64,000 nucleotides of DNA from Urechis unicinctus (taxonomy: Eukaryota > Annelida > Polychaeta > Xenopneusta > Urechidae): the NCBI GenBank assembly GCA_034190875.2, contig CM067343.1, positions 22,433,076 to 22,497,075 of the forward strand. Reading direction: 5' to 3'. This document shows, in pieces, positions 14,175 to 29,174 of the stretch (positions are counted from its first letter, which is position 1; each line of letters starts with the position of its first letter). A program made the translations under genes and the position numbers. Under the pieces are notes generated by a model, which ran no database searches, was not told the DNA's origin, and saw only the letters and a program-made list of their open reading frames with translations.

Positions 14175-14392
14175 CATCTCGACAAATGTTTCCTACATGA
14201 TAAATCACCAGTTTCAGCAATGACAGCTTGTCAAGTTATATAGAACCAATACATCATTTAGAAAGCCCATAATCAAAGCAAATCATGACTGATTGGTTGT
14301 ATTCAAGGTCAATTGAGTAGTGAATTGAGTAGCGTTCTATGTATGGTTGCTTTGCATTCGCTTATCTAGAAGTATGATGTTGTCCACGATGT
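14175..14392 (+). repeat. Dispersed internal repeat of about 215 bp (half-unit anchor), A first half
   Basis: About 75% identical by eye to 24361-24573 in the same unit, sharing the phrases CAATGACAGCTTGTCA and GACTGATTGGTTG. B has both members at about 41161-41377 and 50107-50286. A more diverged relative is at about 4285-4440 in C0. It is one of two collinear anchors for an older duplication with an offset of about 10.2 kb. Confidence 0.65.
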
Positions 14393-14815
14393 AATTTATA
14401 TGGTAACTATTCCAAGTGTGTGTGACAAATCGACTAATACGTCTCATTTGGGGATGTTCGGAATATCAAATGAAAATTGAATCAAAATAAGATTCATTAC
14501 GAACGTCGATATTTATGTGTGTGCTCTCATGTAACATCGGCGCAAAACCTTATATCACCGCTCTGTTTATAATGTTATGCGATATTTTTTCTCAGTATGA
14601 TGTGTCATACAGAATGATGCTATTAGCTGTTCATGACAGGAGTGTACACTCGGTGTCCTCGGCTAGTGAGGTGACATCGTTTTATCGTTTGTCGTTGAGA
14701 GCAGCCATAAAGCAACATGATATTGTGCAACAAACCAAGTCATCGGATCGTTGTACATAACGATCGATAAATGGCAATCGGTTGGGACCGAATCGCAATT
14801 TGAAAGACTTATATC

Positions 14816-15731
14816 CTCACAAATATTGACGCTTACGAAATAATGTATTAGAAAGCTTGGTTGCCTTCGTATTGTCACTAATGATTTTATTACATTATTG
14901 CAAGAAAACAAGCGGTGAGGCGTTCACATTTTATCGACAATTGTTCTGACTTAAGCACAATGAAGCGTTGTAGTCACGAATGCGTTGCTCCACTAATGTA
15001 TTTATAAGACCGTTTAGTGCCTGTGTATAGCCGGCATGCCGGCAGCCAGGTCGGAGCGTCTGCATCTGGAGCTTTTGTTAATTGAAACGCTAAATTTTAT
15101 TTTATAATCATCTGGCACAGTGACAATGAGTCGGGTTGAACGAATTTCCTTGAGCTTCATGGGGTACGGGGAGTAAAACACACTAGACTAATTAAAGGGT
15201 CACCGTTGTTGTGGCCCATTGTGTGGTAACTAAAATATAAGACGGCAGAAATAGATCCATTGCGCCAATCATGTTATTGCTTAATCAAATAAATTACATA
15301 GAATTAACGTAGATCAAATGAGCAGCATACTGCCTTATGTATGATTGCATAGGTAGATGTTACAAGTTTACGCCAGTTACATTGTTTGCTTATTACTTGT
15401 AATATCAGATTAATGTTATAAAATCTATACATGATGCGCAGCGCAGTGGCGTATTGTGGATATCAATTCACTAATTTAGCAACAAACATGCCTTTATATT
15501 TTCACGACCAAAATTGGTCTCTTTCAAACGATCAGATAAATCCCACTGATTATTTTGCTTTACTGATATCAATTTTGCAGGCATATCGTGACAAAGTACC
15601 TTTAATGTTTTGACGACGATATCTCAAAGCTGTTTACATCTTTCGTTCAGTCAATACCCCAATATATCATAAACCCCAGCTCGTAATATATTTAACATGG
15701 TCATAATGAATAAGCTTCTTTATTTTGTTTA
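14816..15731 (+). repeat. 916-bp tandem duplication in A, first copy
   Basis: Nearly identical (about 98% by eye) to the directly following block 15732-16653. B has a single copy at 41777-42696. The join carries the shared phrase TATTTTGTTTAC, so it arose by unequal exchange or replication slippage after A and B separated, or was lost in B. It holds a 60-codon open frame (15431-15613) repeated in every copy; I do not regard this as a gene. Confidence 0.95.
15030..15043. other. Perfect 14-bp GC-rich palindrome GCCGGCATGCCGGC
   Basis: Stands out in AT-rich surroundings and is unchanged in all three copies of the block (also 15951-15964 and 41996-42009). Given the high identity of the copies, conservation alone is weak evidence of function. 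Confidence 0.8.
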
Positions 15732-16653
15732 CTCACAAATATTGACGATAACGAAATAATGTATTAGAAAGCTTGGTTGCATTCGTATTGTCACTAAAGA
15801 TTTTATTACATTATTGCAAGAAAACAAATCAAGCGGTGAGGCGTTCACATTTTATCGACAATTGTTCTGACCTAAGCACAATTGAGCTTTGTAGTCACGA
15901 ATGCGTTGCTCCACTAATGTATTTATAAGACCATTAAGTGCCTGTGTATAGCCGGCATGCCGGCAGCCAGGTCGGAGCGTCTGCATCTGGAGCTTTTGTT
16001 AATTGAAACGCTATATTGTATTTTATAATCATCTGGCATAGTGACAATGAGTCGGGTTGAACGAATTTCCTTGAGCTTCATGGGGTACGGGGAGTAAAAC
16101 ACACTAGACTAATTAAAGGGTCACCGTTTTTGTGGCCCATTGTGTGGTAACTAAAATATAAGACGGCAGAAATAGATCCATTGCGTCAATCATGTTATTG
16201 CTTAATTAAATAAATTACATAGAATTAACGTAGATCAAATGAGCAGCATACTGCCTTATGTATGATTGCATAGATAGATGTTACAAGTTTACGCCAGTTA
16301 CATTGTTTGCTTATTACTTGTAATATCAGATTAATGTTATAAAATCTATACATGATGCGCAGCGCAGTGGCGTATTGTGGATATCAATTCACTAATTTAG
16401 CAACAAACATGCCTTTATATTTTCACGACCAAAATTGGTCTCTTTCAAACGATCAGATAAAACTCAGTGGTTATTTTGCTTTACTGATATCAATTTTGCA
16501 GGCATATCGTGACAAAGTACCTTTAATGTTTTGACGACGATATCTCAAAGCTGTTTACATCTTTCGTTCTCTCAATACCCCAATATATCATAAACCCCAG
16601 CTCGTAATATATTTAACATGGTCATAATGAATAAGCTTCTTTATTTTGTTTAC
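15732..16653 (+). repeat. 916-bp tandem duplication in A, second copy
   Basis: Second member of the pair. At an 8-base cluster near 16461-16468 it agrees with B, while the first copy differs. Near 15747-15751 the first copy agrees with B instead. Neither copy is simply the ancestral one. Confidence 0.95.
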
Positions 16654-18054
16654 AACGAACGCCCTGTTTTGTTGAATGATTGACTGAATGTGAACATTAG
16701 ATATCATTGATGTCGAATAAACGCATGTCTAGCTTTTACCTGGTTTGCATACACGCTAAACGAACTAATGCTTGATTCTACGTTACTCATATGCGAGTAA
16801 TGAATATCGATATAAGTTGCTACTGCAGATCATCTGGCAACGTATTGTGCAAGTGAAAGTGCTCAAATCTCCATGTGCATTGATAAATAGTGGCATGTTA
16901 TATACAAGTGTCGTTATCAAAGCCGTATTTGAACGACATTGGTTGTCAATAGAACATTATATGAGGCCTCATTTCTGTTCCACTATGTATACATTTCTAT
17001 CATAATTAATTATGCAATAAGCATCAAACAGATATACATGCTGAGCAAAAGCCAGACATAAAAATGTGCGATAGATTGGTACACTTGATTTCTGACTATG
17101 AGTATGGGTTGACTGCTGCATTCGTTGAATGTATTACAATGGTACCACGGGACAAAAGGTAATAAGGTACAAAATGGAATGGTAATAAAAAATTAGACTT
17201 TGGACAGTTAGAGGTTATTCTACATAAATAGCTATAAAAGAGCCAAATTATGCGAGTAGAATAATTGTTCAGAACATTTCGACACAATAAGCATGTTTCC
17301 ATACTTTGACTTTGCGATTAGATATGTGAAGCTTGAACGTAAGATTCATGGGTATGCCGTGTCTCCACGAATGTGTTTACCTATGCCAGACTATGTAAGG
17401 TATACTGAGGACTGATTTCATGTTATGTAGAAAACCAGCCATGGTAATCAATTTACATGGTCTAACAAGTGTACACAACAATTATGCCCTTGAGTGATTT
17501 AGATTTGAAAGCTAAAAAGCAAGTATGCATTTTGATATTTTTTTTTTTATATTATTGGCCAATAATAGGAATGATATTGCTCCGTAATCGTGTACATCAA
17601 GTTGATAGCCAAGGCCCCATGGACCGACTCAAGTTTTCAGATAATTTGGCTTGAATATATCTAAACAAAGGGTGACATTGCTGCTAAATATAAGTATTGC
17701 GCATGATATATTAATATTTAGGGTATTAACATTAATTAATATTTAAGGCAACCTACGTTCTAATAGGGTTATAGCTTCATACAAATCGTTCAACGGTGTA
17801 CCATGTTGTCAATTCGAAACCATATTTAATTAGTTTTAAATGGAAATCGTGTAGCATTACGATGGGAATAAAGCCAATGTACTCGCGCAGTGTATTCTAA
17901 TATGAATAATTGGCTACCACTATTCTCTAAAGTGTCCAGGCATTTGTATCACTGTTAATCTGGAACATCATCGTTATAGGTCATGTATTAATTTCAATTT
18001 CCAAGTCGGCGTTCATAGGGTATGTGTACCACGTTCGTCATCATGTATTTAATA

Positions 18055-18251
<197 letters not shown>

Positions 18252-19053
18252 GTGACGGTTATAACCATTCATGGACTTCAACCATTAGTAGACAAATTTT
18301 TATAATATATATTTTTGTTATCAACAATTATCAATCATTTATTCGGCATATTTTAATTGATGAAATGAAATAGTTTTAAGTGAATAAAAATCTTTTTGTC
18401 ACTTTTTGTTCCTGGTATATACTTTTGGTCCTCGAAAGTTCGTCCACGACAGGTCAAGACACTAAATTATACCTATAAATCCAAACTTTTGTGCCCATAT
18501 ACATTTTCAAACATTTGCCGAATACGGAAATTTTTAAATCATTTTCGGTCATCATGGATTAGAAACATAATATTTGTTGTAGATGTAATCATTTTGAACT
18601 ATTGGTAGCATTTCACGATCTAATTAAATGTTGTAGATTGATGAATAAGGAGAAAAATAAAGATTTAGGAAATGAAATTTAAAATAAAATCAAATATTTT
18701 AATTTTTCAAATAAACATATCCAACACACATGATTAAACAGTATTTCGGCAATTTTGGTCGAAGAATAGATGGTTGTATGAAAGATTTTGAGGTTTGCGG
18801 GTTATGTCAACGTATGGTTAGTTGTTAAAATTTTATTTCGCTACTATATTCAAGATCCAAAGAAATCACCCGTGAAAATCTATTTTTGTACGTAACCAAC
18901 ATAAGACTATCATATTGGAATGGTCAAATCAAATATTTTCAATTATTTTTAAACAAAAAGTGCGTTGACTTTATGTGGACATATTGGTATACACTTTCGT
19001 GGACCCAAGCCTACGAAAGGTTTGCGGTTTGTCCACTAAAGGTCGCGTTCATG

Positions 19054-19266
<213 letters not shown>

Positions 19267-21126
19267 CACGTTTGCGGAGATTGCTTTACATATAAGCACG
19301 TAAGCCTTCCCTTAATAGGTTTTGTAATTTTATGCCAGGTATTGGTAATGGAGTTAACAGGGTTGTATAGGATGGCATAAACAGGGTCGCCAGTAATGAC
19401 ATTCTCTAGGCAAGAAGGCAGTTTGAAACGGCGGTTTCTGCGTGTCAAATAAGTGATGAATAAGCACAAATGATAGCTGTATTGCACCATTGCTTTGGGT
19501 GTATATGCATGGTGGTCTTGATTTCAATACAGAGGCATGTTCCAATGGATTACACACACAGTAAATCAACCTTAATTGCTTAATTTATTGAATATATTTT
19601 TGCTTTTATCAGTTATGAAAACTTCTATAAGATTAACAGGCTGAAACGCTATTGCAATTGAATCAACAACAAAAATGAATTTCCGTACGAAACGTTTGGC
19701 TTCCCACCAGAGAAGATTTCGTGGTTGCATCATCGATCATGTTATCATGCAGTAACTAATTCATGACTCACACATCAAATCGGACAAGACAATTAAGCGG
19801 CGGACATTTTAGCAGACCATAGTTCTATTGATCTACTAGACGTAAAAGCCTTAGCGTAGGTTGCTACAAGGTGCGGATGTTGGCAGTTACCGACATCTGA
19901 TCATTAGCGGCTGATGAAATAAGAGACACGCAGCCTCCATGACCAGGAGCTTCCTCACCAATCTGTACTAATGCGTCTCTTTGCCATTTCCAAGGAAGTC
20001 AAGAAGTTCAAGTGTAGGTTTAGGGAGGTTAGCTCCAAAACAACTCGTTTAGTGTCCACGGCCTGGTAATAAGCTGTGTTTACCAACGGCCACACTGATG
20101 TACCTCAACGATTACATCCTAATACCTTACATAATGGGTAGTGGTGATGATGTAATGTCGACGAAAGTCAGCATTGCTTTGAATAAAATAGCTGGACGAC
20201 CGACACGGTGATCCGTAGAATGAATGTACTCAGTCCGAACAGCTTGTATTTTTAATATGTTGATCGTAACCATTGCCAAACCATTTACTCGTGGTAAAAA
20301 TGTTTATTGATTCCGATTTGACACCGTTAATTTTGAATGCGGCACAAAAATACAGCAATATTGCTGCTTCGTGAGTCATTTAGACCACATTGATGTATCC
20401 ACTCGGAAGATCTTTTCACTTGACGTTGATCTCAAAGTCGACCTATAATTCGGTTAACATTTATTTTGCGTTTATGTCAACTAGCATGTCGAACTACTGA
20501 GGCAAATGTTGACAACATAGGGTGATTGTTTATTTCCGAACATTTTCTTTATATTAAGTACAGTGAGATATATTTACAAAGAATAAAGTTTTCCACATAG
20601 CTTATCAATTATGTGCAATATATGAGAGTTCAATAACCGCAAGTTTCTTAATGACAAAATAATAACTGAAACAGCTACAATTTTCTTGCTTTCGAATATA
20701 ATTTTACGACCTCGAAGCGTATTCTAAAATAGTGACATCATAATATGACCCCTTTGGATTACTTCGAGTGCCTGTTCATATGTACGTTGAATAGTAAAGC
20801 TTTGTGCAACACATAAAATATCTCTGTTATCCATTAAATAATATATGACCCAATAAATTGCACATGGTTGGCAAAAAGACAACAATATTGCCTATTTAGG
20901 CATCCATTGAGTAATAGTGATCATTGTTGTCATTAAAGCACTTTCGTTAGAAACAAATATCAAATGAATATTTCGGCGGATTATTAAACAGGAATTGGTT
21001 TGCACCATCCAAAAACCCGGGTCAACTCTAATACTTTCATCACATGCTGTCATTTGTCATTGGCGCAAGGTAATCATCTTGGGCGACGTTTTCGATAACC
21101 AAAGACAATGATACATCAATGGTAGT

Positions 21127-21175
21127 TCTCTCTCCCCCCCCCCCTCTCTCTCTATCTGTTTATTTCTCTCTCTTT
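21127..21175. repeat. CT/C-rich simple repeat
   Basis: Runs of TC with a C11 stretch. The B equivalent at about 46884-46930 has a shorter, G-interrupted C run. Confidence 0.9.
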
Positions 21176-24100
21176 CGATATGTTAGTGAGTTGTCACTTC
21201 ATCGTCTCAGGCAACATTTTATATTGATAATATTAAGTAATAACTAGCTAAACCATACTGGTGAATGCATCCCTATCGCACCAACTGCATTACTATCCAA
21301 TTCTTAGTTTGTGTGGTTTGAAAATAAAAATGTGATAACATCAGCAACCACCCGTTGTTATTAGCTGTTTGAAGCTTGTTGATACGGTTCCAGCAGAAAT
21401 TGGAGAATCAATACAGACTTTTTCCAAGAAGACTTTCGGGAAGGAAGATGACGATTGATTTGGTGCTTCAGTTATAAAGACTCATCCGTGATACATGTGT
21501 GACGTCATCACGAAGCGTTTATGATGTCTTGTGGACATTTGCTCTAGATTTTCGCGTCTGACAATTCTATAGCCATTGTCCTCTGACGTTGGAATGTAGA
21601 TAAATGATATCTGCTTGGATTTCGGTAACACAAAGGTTCGCGGTCCAGTGTGGAGTTTATGACTGATGAGCAAATCAATACACTAGTCTATTTGACTCAA
21701 TTTCGAAACAGGTGTTTAGTAATCTATAAGTATATCTGACACACGTGTCGTTAAAAATGTAATTGATTGTAGAAACACAAATTGATATGCAATTACATTA
21801 TTGTTGTTGCACTGAGGCAGCCTACGTTATTATTGACACATTACCAACATACTATGCTAACAATGGTTTTTGTGCGAATAAACTATACTAACAAGATATT
21901 TAAAACATAAACCGCGGCTGTTAAGCCCTATTTAACAGAACAGGTATAACTCATACAAAAAGAATACCGGTTACTGGTTGATTAACATGTCATTAAAAAG
22001 TGCATATTGGGATTGGTAAGTTGGCATTTGTTAAATGATACCTAAGATCCTTGGTCATATTATGTGCACATAACAGCATTTGGCGATCGCAATAACTGGA
22101 ATGGTAGGTTGTCAACTGTATCAATCAAATACATCATTTAATAATCCCCTAAAATCCTGATGATGTGGGTTATCAACATTTATATCCGTGCAAAAAACAT
22201 CCCAAGTAAATATAGCTTATGCGTCCTTCTATTTGTTAGGATGTGCTGAATATTGTTTGAATATTCATAGCAATAACTTGTACTTCATTGGGATAATAGA
22301 TACTGCACAACATAACTTGCACTTGAAGGAATAATTTATCCCTATCTATAAATCATCAGGAATGTTAATTAGCCTGATTTATGATGGCTTATTCGCGATC
22401 CAACGCTGATTCTGTATAATTCTATTACAGGTAAACAACTGGAACCGCTCTTTTAGCTAGCGTTTCATTTGGGAATAATTAATTACTCATATCATATGAA
22501 TTACTGCCTGCTATGACGATAAGCAGTTCACCTATTTCTTGTCTGGATATTCGCCATTCATCATTCCATTTATGCATGTAAATTACTAGCCTCTGTGAAA
22601 GCTCTCTGGTGTTATTAACCATTGATGATAATTCTCCGCACAGAGGTGATGCAAGACCTGAACTGTCAACAAGGTGATTTCCCTAGCTCACATGTATGTT
22701 CATGTCATACATCGCTTAAATGCTATAATAGTACTAAATTTCCGCAATAGTAGCATTATTCACATTTTGATATTGGGATATGTTCGGTGATTATATTCCA
22801 TTCAAAATATAATGGCTATTTTAATACATGAGGCAAATTGCCATGCGGTGAATTGCCGTTTAGTTAATTAGGCAACATCATTTACAATATCAATTTTGAG
22901 TCATGCTTTCATTATTATTGGGCAATGGGTAAGTTCTTGTAATTGACAAGCAATTCAGAAATCAATGAACTTTTATAATTCATATTTACATTTTACAAAA
23001 TTAAATGACATATATTTTTAGGACCGCACCAAATTATAATACATAAGGTTTCAGAGCATTACAAATGGTAGCCAAAAACAATTGTGTCATTATGAGCGTG
23101 ATTTGTATCATTCATTTAGGAAATGAAACATTTCAACCATATTATATGAAGAGTTCATAATAGCTGTATCTCTTAAAAAGTAAGGAAAATATTCAACGGT
23201 ATTCCTTAATAGAGGGAGCTGTATTGGCACAGGACCGACCTGAGCTATGTATGTACAGTGAAGACCACTGGACCGATTTATACAAAGTAACACAGGAGCG
23301 GTCGACAGCCGCACACATTCAAGGCTCTCAATGACAAGTAACAAAACCTCTAAGTTACATAATGACTGCTTCTGGATATAAGGCAATAACAGGTGGTTCA
23401 GAGGTCTATAAAACTGCTCATTGCGTAAGCCGGACATACACATAAGTCTTGCCTGATTAGTGCAAGGGATATCCCATGGCTGTCAATAGTCCTCTTAAAA
23501 GCATTATACATGTTATTTGTATAGATAGATGATGATTTTGTGCCATTACATTATGCAGATATGTAAATAGAGATGTAGTTTTACATGGACATTATTGATG
23601 TTGCGAATATATTTCCTACTCTTTGTGCGCCACTATAGCGTATGTAGTTTGCGATGTCAGTGATATGGCAACCGGAAATATAAGGTACGAAAATGAATTA
23701 TTTTGATGACCTGTATTCAAATCATTATCGAAATGAGCACCAAATAGGCACCATTCACACAGATATAGGCAAACTAATCATTTAAAAAGCCTTAACAAAC
23801 TAGCATATTAGTTAAAATGTGCAGTGGATGCGTGTCATGTCTAGATGAAAACGGCGATATGTTATCAAGGTGTTTACTTTTGCAATGTGTCATTTGTAAG
23901 GTTGTATATGTGTTGATAATATGATTACAATTGCCAAATAACTCAATTATATTGAAATTGACTTAATAGCCATAGTTTCGCAGTCCAGTGGTAATTTGAT
24001 AATTGTTATGCGGGAAAATATGTGTACGAATTGTAGTGTCACAAACATTATGGATTTGCAGGGGGCTGTGGCAACAAGTGTTATTAATAATGACATGCAC

Positions 24101-24360
24101 TATCATTATGCAATCACCCATCGACAAGGATGGTTTATGTTGATGATTGGTATATTCAATAAGCGCACGGGGTATCCCTTAATTGAATACATACTAACGT
24201 ATGGTCAGTGGAACTGTGAGAGCACTGAGCATGTAATGTAACTGCTTAACTGATAGACATGCCATTACAATGTGTAGCGATAATGATAGAATTAAATGCG
24301 TGCAATTTCGTCATTCGGGTTATATCTGCGTTATACTTTGGTTGGATTTGCACGTTGTTG

Positions 24361-24573
24361 TATTTACAATCTTTCTAACATGATATATCACCGATTTCAC
24401 CAATGACAGCTTGTCACACTATATGAAAACAATTCATCATTTGGAAACCCCATCATCGCAGCTTATCGCAACTGATTGGTTGCATTCAAGGTCAATTGCC
24501 TGATAAGAGTAGCGAATTGAATAGAATTCTATTTGCATTCGCTAACCTAGTTGAATGACATTAAAGGACGATG
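24361..24573 (+). repeat. Dispersed internal repeat of about 215 bp (half-unit anchor), A second half
   Basis: Counterpart of 14175-14392, about 10.2 kb downstream and in the same orientation. It also lies where A-B identity falls from about 97% to about 88-90%. Confidence 0.65.
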
Positions 24574-27500
24574 TTGATTATCCTTAAGGTTTTTATCCCC
24601 ACCCCTGCCTAGCTGCAACGAATAACATACCGCCGCCCTCACAATGGCTAATCATATGGCAGTGATTAACAGCAAGACGCACATAAAACGTCTTTTTAAT
24701 GCTTCAGCTATTGTGTCTATTGTTTAACATGGGTGCTCAGATAGTGTCGCATTGCATTAACTACTGTCCTAGAAATATATCAACAGCAGGACTGTTCCTG
24801 AGATTGAAACACCATGTTTAATCACATCCTTATAACATCTCGTGAATTTGTTGTATAGAATATGAATGATGCGCTTATGCACAAATAGTCACTGCTATTC
24901 ATGCAAAGAGGTAAATCTGAGAAATGATGGTTCAGAGTAACCCGTTTTAATTTACAATATGCCATTCATAGTACATGAGCTGTAGTCAAGTTCTAGTTTT
25001 AGCGGAGGAATTCTTAAATTATGTTCATCCGTATTAATGGAATAGTGTATATGTTCAAAAGTTATAAAACGTAACTAGTTTTTACATGACGTTATAGACA
25101 AACCGTAAAAGGTGTGCAGAGTGGGCAGGTTTTGTTCGAGAAATATGACTGTTATATGATGCATCTCATTTAATGATGCCTCGGGCGCTTTTGCTGAACC
25201 GTGTCCACCGTGTGCGATCACCTGTTATTTCATACAACATGTACATTCCGCTACTTGCTCTCATAGTGATTGGAGCCGTGTTCGTTTTCATACAGGCAGT
25301 AGAAAAACACATTGAAAGCCGCTCAGTCTTGCTGGTGTGATGAAATTAGTACGTAATTGACTGCACTGGTAAAACATAGAAAAGGGATAGAGAATGTCAA
25401 TCATTTTAGCATGTTTAACAATATCACATACAATCTACCAGTGATATATGCTCACAATAAATGTATCGATGATACATGTCCATAACATGAGAATTGTACG
25501 TCATTTTGTAGGTAGAAGCAATATCGCGAATGTAATAGCATTAAATGGTATAAATGGACGCGTTGTAGGGTCAAATTTAATCACAAATGTGTTATCAAAC
25601 TAGTGAACTATTTAACGTACATTCGGGTGCACTAGGATAACCAGCTTATCAGCGGCTTTGTTGAATAATTGGTCACCATGGTAACACAAGCCGAACATAG
25701 AAAATAATTCAGCCGGCAGTTAATGTGATTGAAAGCAATCTGTTCTGTCTCGTGCGGCTTGTACCTATTCCACCAGTTATAGTATAGTTTTATGAACCTT
25801 TCCCGACACAAAAACAAGCAACGAATATCTATGGAATTATTTGGCTCTAAATTTAGGGCCTTTCTGCTATCCCTGGTTTGCTGCTTAATTTAGGCAGATT
25901 TATATGCTGATCACTTGCGCACAAGTGCACAATTCATTTGTCTGCAAAAGACTTTGCGGCCTGAATATACATATTAATACAAATACGCACGGTCTAGTAT
26001 CAGTCACATTCGAGACAAAAGCTCACATGGAGAAAAATCAAACTGAAAACAGTTCTGCGAGCACAAAATAGAGGGTGGAATATCAAATGATTTAATACAA
26101 GTCGAACCGGAATATATGACATTTACAGTATAGGTGGACTGAGTATCCTGTTATATTTCACGATACGCGCAGTAAACATAATTTATACAAAGCTCACGAT
26201 TTCAATTTACGACGAAAATGATAAAACAGACTGTGTGTTCTCTTTGTTATGCTGATGTTTCGCTACATGAGCCGCTCAGCGCAATCATTCAGCAGTGTAC
26301 ATTTGTGCAAGTAGACCTAACTACCCAGAGTAACGGGCAGTTATTTGATAATGATACGTTATCTTTTTCAAGAGCAGCATAGCATTGCGTTCTGTGGTCT
26401 AAAGGATTATTCAGAGCAGTGTAGCAATGCGTCTAAGGGCTGTTTTCTGCGAACGTTTCATATTGCTCTTATATTTGTTCAACTATAAATGCATATTGAC
26501 TCTATCAATGGATGTTATTGCGTTGAGGGGGATATATTTTGGGCACTGGCGAGGGTCTAGACATATGCATTAGTTAATAGTCTCATATTCTCTTATTCAG
26601 GTGGAATGAGGTTCAATAGAACACCATTATTGTTACATTGATTATTTATGTCAATATTGAGCTCCGTCTCGTTTTGTTTGATGACCTGTGTTTCCGACTT
26701 AACATCATACCACACAACAGCCTCGAAGAATACCATTCGACAACAAGGAATCTGGATGGCTTTTTATATACCTTGACCCACAACAAGTTTAAAGTAAACT
26801 TTCACACCTTACAGAATTTGGGATGGTGTCAACCATTAACATTTACAGCAGAGCTGACTTTCTTTCCCAGTATTTTTGGCATTAAATAATACCAAAAAAT
26901 CTCACCTTTAATATTAATGTGCATAGGGTGCAGTTCTACCTTTCATTCCAAACTCTCCGACATCTGTCATTCGTTATCGGTACATTATTGGAACAGACAG
27001 AACCTTGAATTACGCTAACTATAACAAAAACCAAAACTCGCGACATTACAAAATTTGCCTATCGATGTTGATAACGACTATATGCACCGCAGTGTTCCAC
27101 TCCGGCCATACACAGCTCTTATTTTGCACCAGCTTAGCGTGTACAGTTGAAATACCCCATCCAATCGCCATCATCCTTACCATTAGACCGACACCTGTAT
27201 AAATGAACTTACACGTAATTATGTTCAAATGTTTATGCGCCAGCACAACCAAATGATTGAAACTCTCACATATCAATTCGATCACATATGCAGAACATAT
27301 TTTCTAACGACAATTCACATTGGTAAGAGTGATTATGCCACATCTTTATCCAAGTGACTGATTTCGGAGACCATGGGTACCCAATCTCTAGATAAAGATA
27401 AAGGCAGTATTTTCTGTAGTCTTACGATATTAGGACACTGGAATTCATAGTTTCGTATCTACGTTTAATGGTTCCCATGATAACTAATAAGACTGAAAGC

Positions 27501-29012
27501 AAGATGTCTTGAACAATTACCAGGGACGCCATATTTCTGCTCGACTTGCTTTAATAAGACTCATTTAACTATATTGCATATTTATATCTAAGCAATACGT
27601 ATCAAAAAGATTTATCAGCTTTGCACCAATAGCCTATGTATCATGTAATTATTCAGATTCTTAAAGCCACTCTAATAGGATGTGCGTATCGTACCAATAC
27701 ATTTAACGGCACAAGATAAACTTGGTGAATAATGAAGTGGCGTTAGTGGTAACGCATGGTAACAAGATAACAGCTTCATAACGCTGTAAACTCGTTATTT
27801 AACAGGCATCAGTGCTTCAGATGCCCGGATTTGGTTAATATCGACTATTTTATGGATGTTTGTGGCGGATGCAGCTATGTCATGGATAGGCGTAGTCGAT
27901 AACGAGGCTTTGTCTCTGTGAGTTTACTGCCTCACGTAATACGTAGGAGGTTTATTTATTGCATACTCACACGATGTATTCATGTTTTGCCATTGATCAC
28001 TAGGTAAGCTACGCTGCTATTCGGCGTCAAATTAGTAGCAAAAGGAATTGCAAACAAGATTAATCATCATTAATTGGAGTATCAATTTACATCCCCGTTA
28101 GTGAATGGACGCCAGTTGTTTATCTTTTCATCCCATACTTCGGTCATAAAAGGATAAAATTTAAACATAAAGTAGGAATCAAAAACACGTAGTCAGCGTT
28201 CTTCTCACAAATCGGCTTCTTATTGTTAGCGAATGTATACTGATGCCAATACGCTTCAATACACACTATACAGGCCAGCTGAAATATGCGTTTCTTGCAT
28301 TACGTAAATAGATAGTCCAACGCTATTTTGTAAGTCCGACATAATTGATGTCATATATTCACAATCAAGGCAACCCATTAAAAAAGCCCAAGGCATTGAA
28401 TGCGTTGCATTTTGCCTATATCCGCAAAAAAAGCAATCCATTTGTGATGATTGGTTTTCAGTATGTAAGTTAATAAACAAATATTCATCATAATATTGAT
28501 AACTATCACATTTGCGTCAAGACGAATTCTATACACAGAACAATTTATGGATCATTTTATATTAGTAATTTAATGATCTATTATACATATGATAACACGA
28601 TTTACTACACTAACCCATTCACCTTTATTGGATTTACTTTCTCGTTTAGGTACATAATTATTGTACGGATTAATCATATAATTACTTTCTGTCGCTTCAT
28701 CTCTAAACGGACATGAAAAAATGAATTGATTAAGAATAATATATGCTATTATTGACGGGTATATATAACCGATTCATGTCAACACTCGCTCAGACGCTTT
28801 ACATTACATAGAATAAGCTTTGCGATTTAGTTCAAGATGACCAGAACCCCCTCCTTTCCCCAGTTTCGATCTTGATTCATTATATTATGACCAATATTTC
28901 AGTCTGACATGCGATCGCAAATACTTTTTTGCGCAGAATCCCTTTCAGTTGTTTAATTTAGAGATTGTAATTCCGTATATCAGGATACATTTACCGTTTG
29001 TGGCAGGCAAAC

Positions 29013-29020
29013 AAGCTGGT
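29013..29020. repeat. Target-site duplication, left (AAGCTGGT)
   Basis: Perfect 8-bp direct repeat with 32417-32424, exactly abutting the ends of the inverted repeats. Confidence 0.93.
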
Positions 29021-29174
29021 TAGGGTGGCTCAAAAAAACCTTTTTTTTGAAAACGCTTGCTCCCCTGGTTTTATTTTGTGCCTGATGATGCCCTTATCAC
29101 ACTGATTTTTTTTCAGATTTTTGAAATTAATTTTATACCCTCCCGTCTAGCGTTTTCTGGAAAAATCACGATTT
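29021..29174 (+). repeat. Left terminal inverted repeat of the transposon
   Basis: 154 bp, the reverse complement of 32263-32416 with six mismatches. It begins TAGGGTGGCTC followed by A7 and T8 runs. Confidence 0.93.

Noticed and set aside
15431-15613. 60-codon open frame repeated at 15431, 16352 and 42397
   Set aside because: The three copies lie in blocks about 98% identical as DNA, so conservation is automatic. The few differences change amino acids, and there is no recognisable domain.
23996-24241. Open frame conserved between A and B (49665-49985 in B)
   Set aside because: A-B differences are mostly amino-acid-changing, C0 does not keep the frame, and overall DNA identity explains the shared frame.
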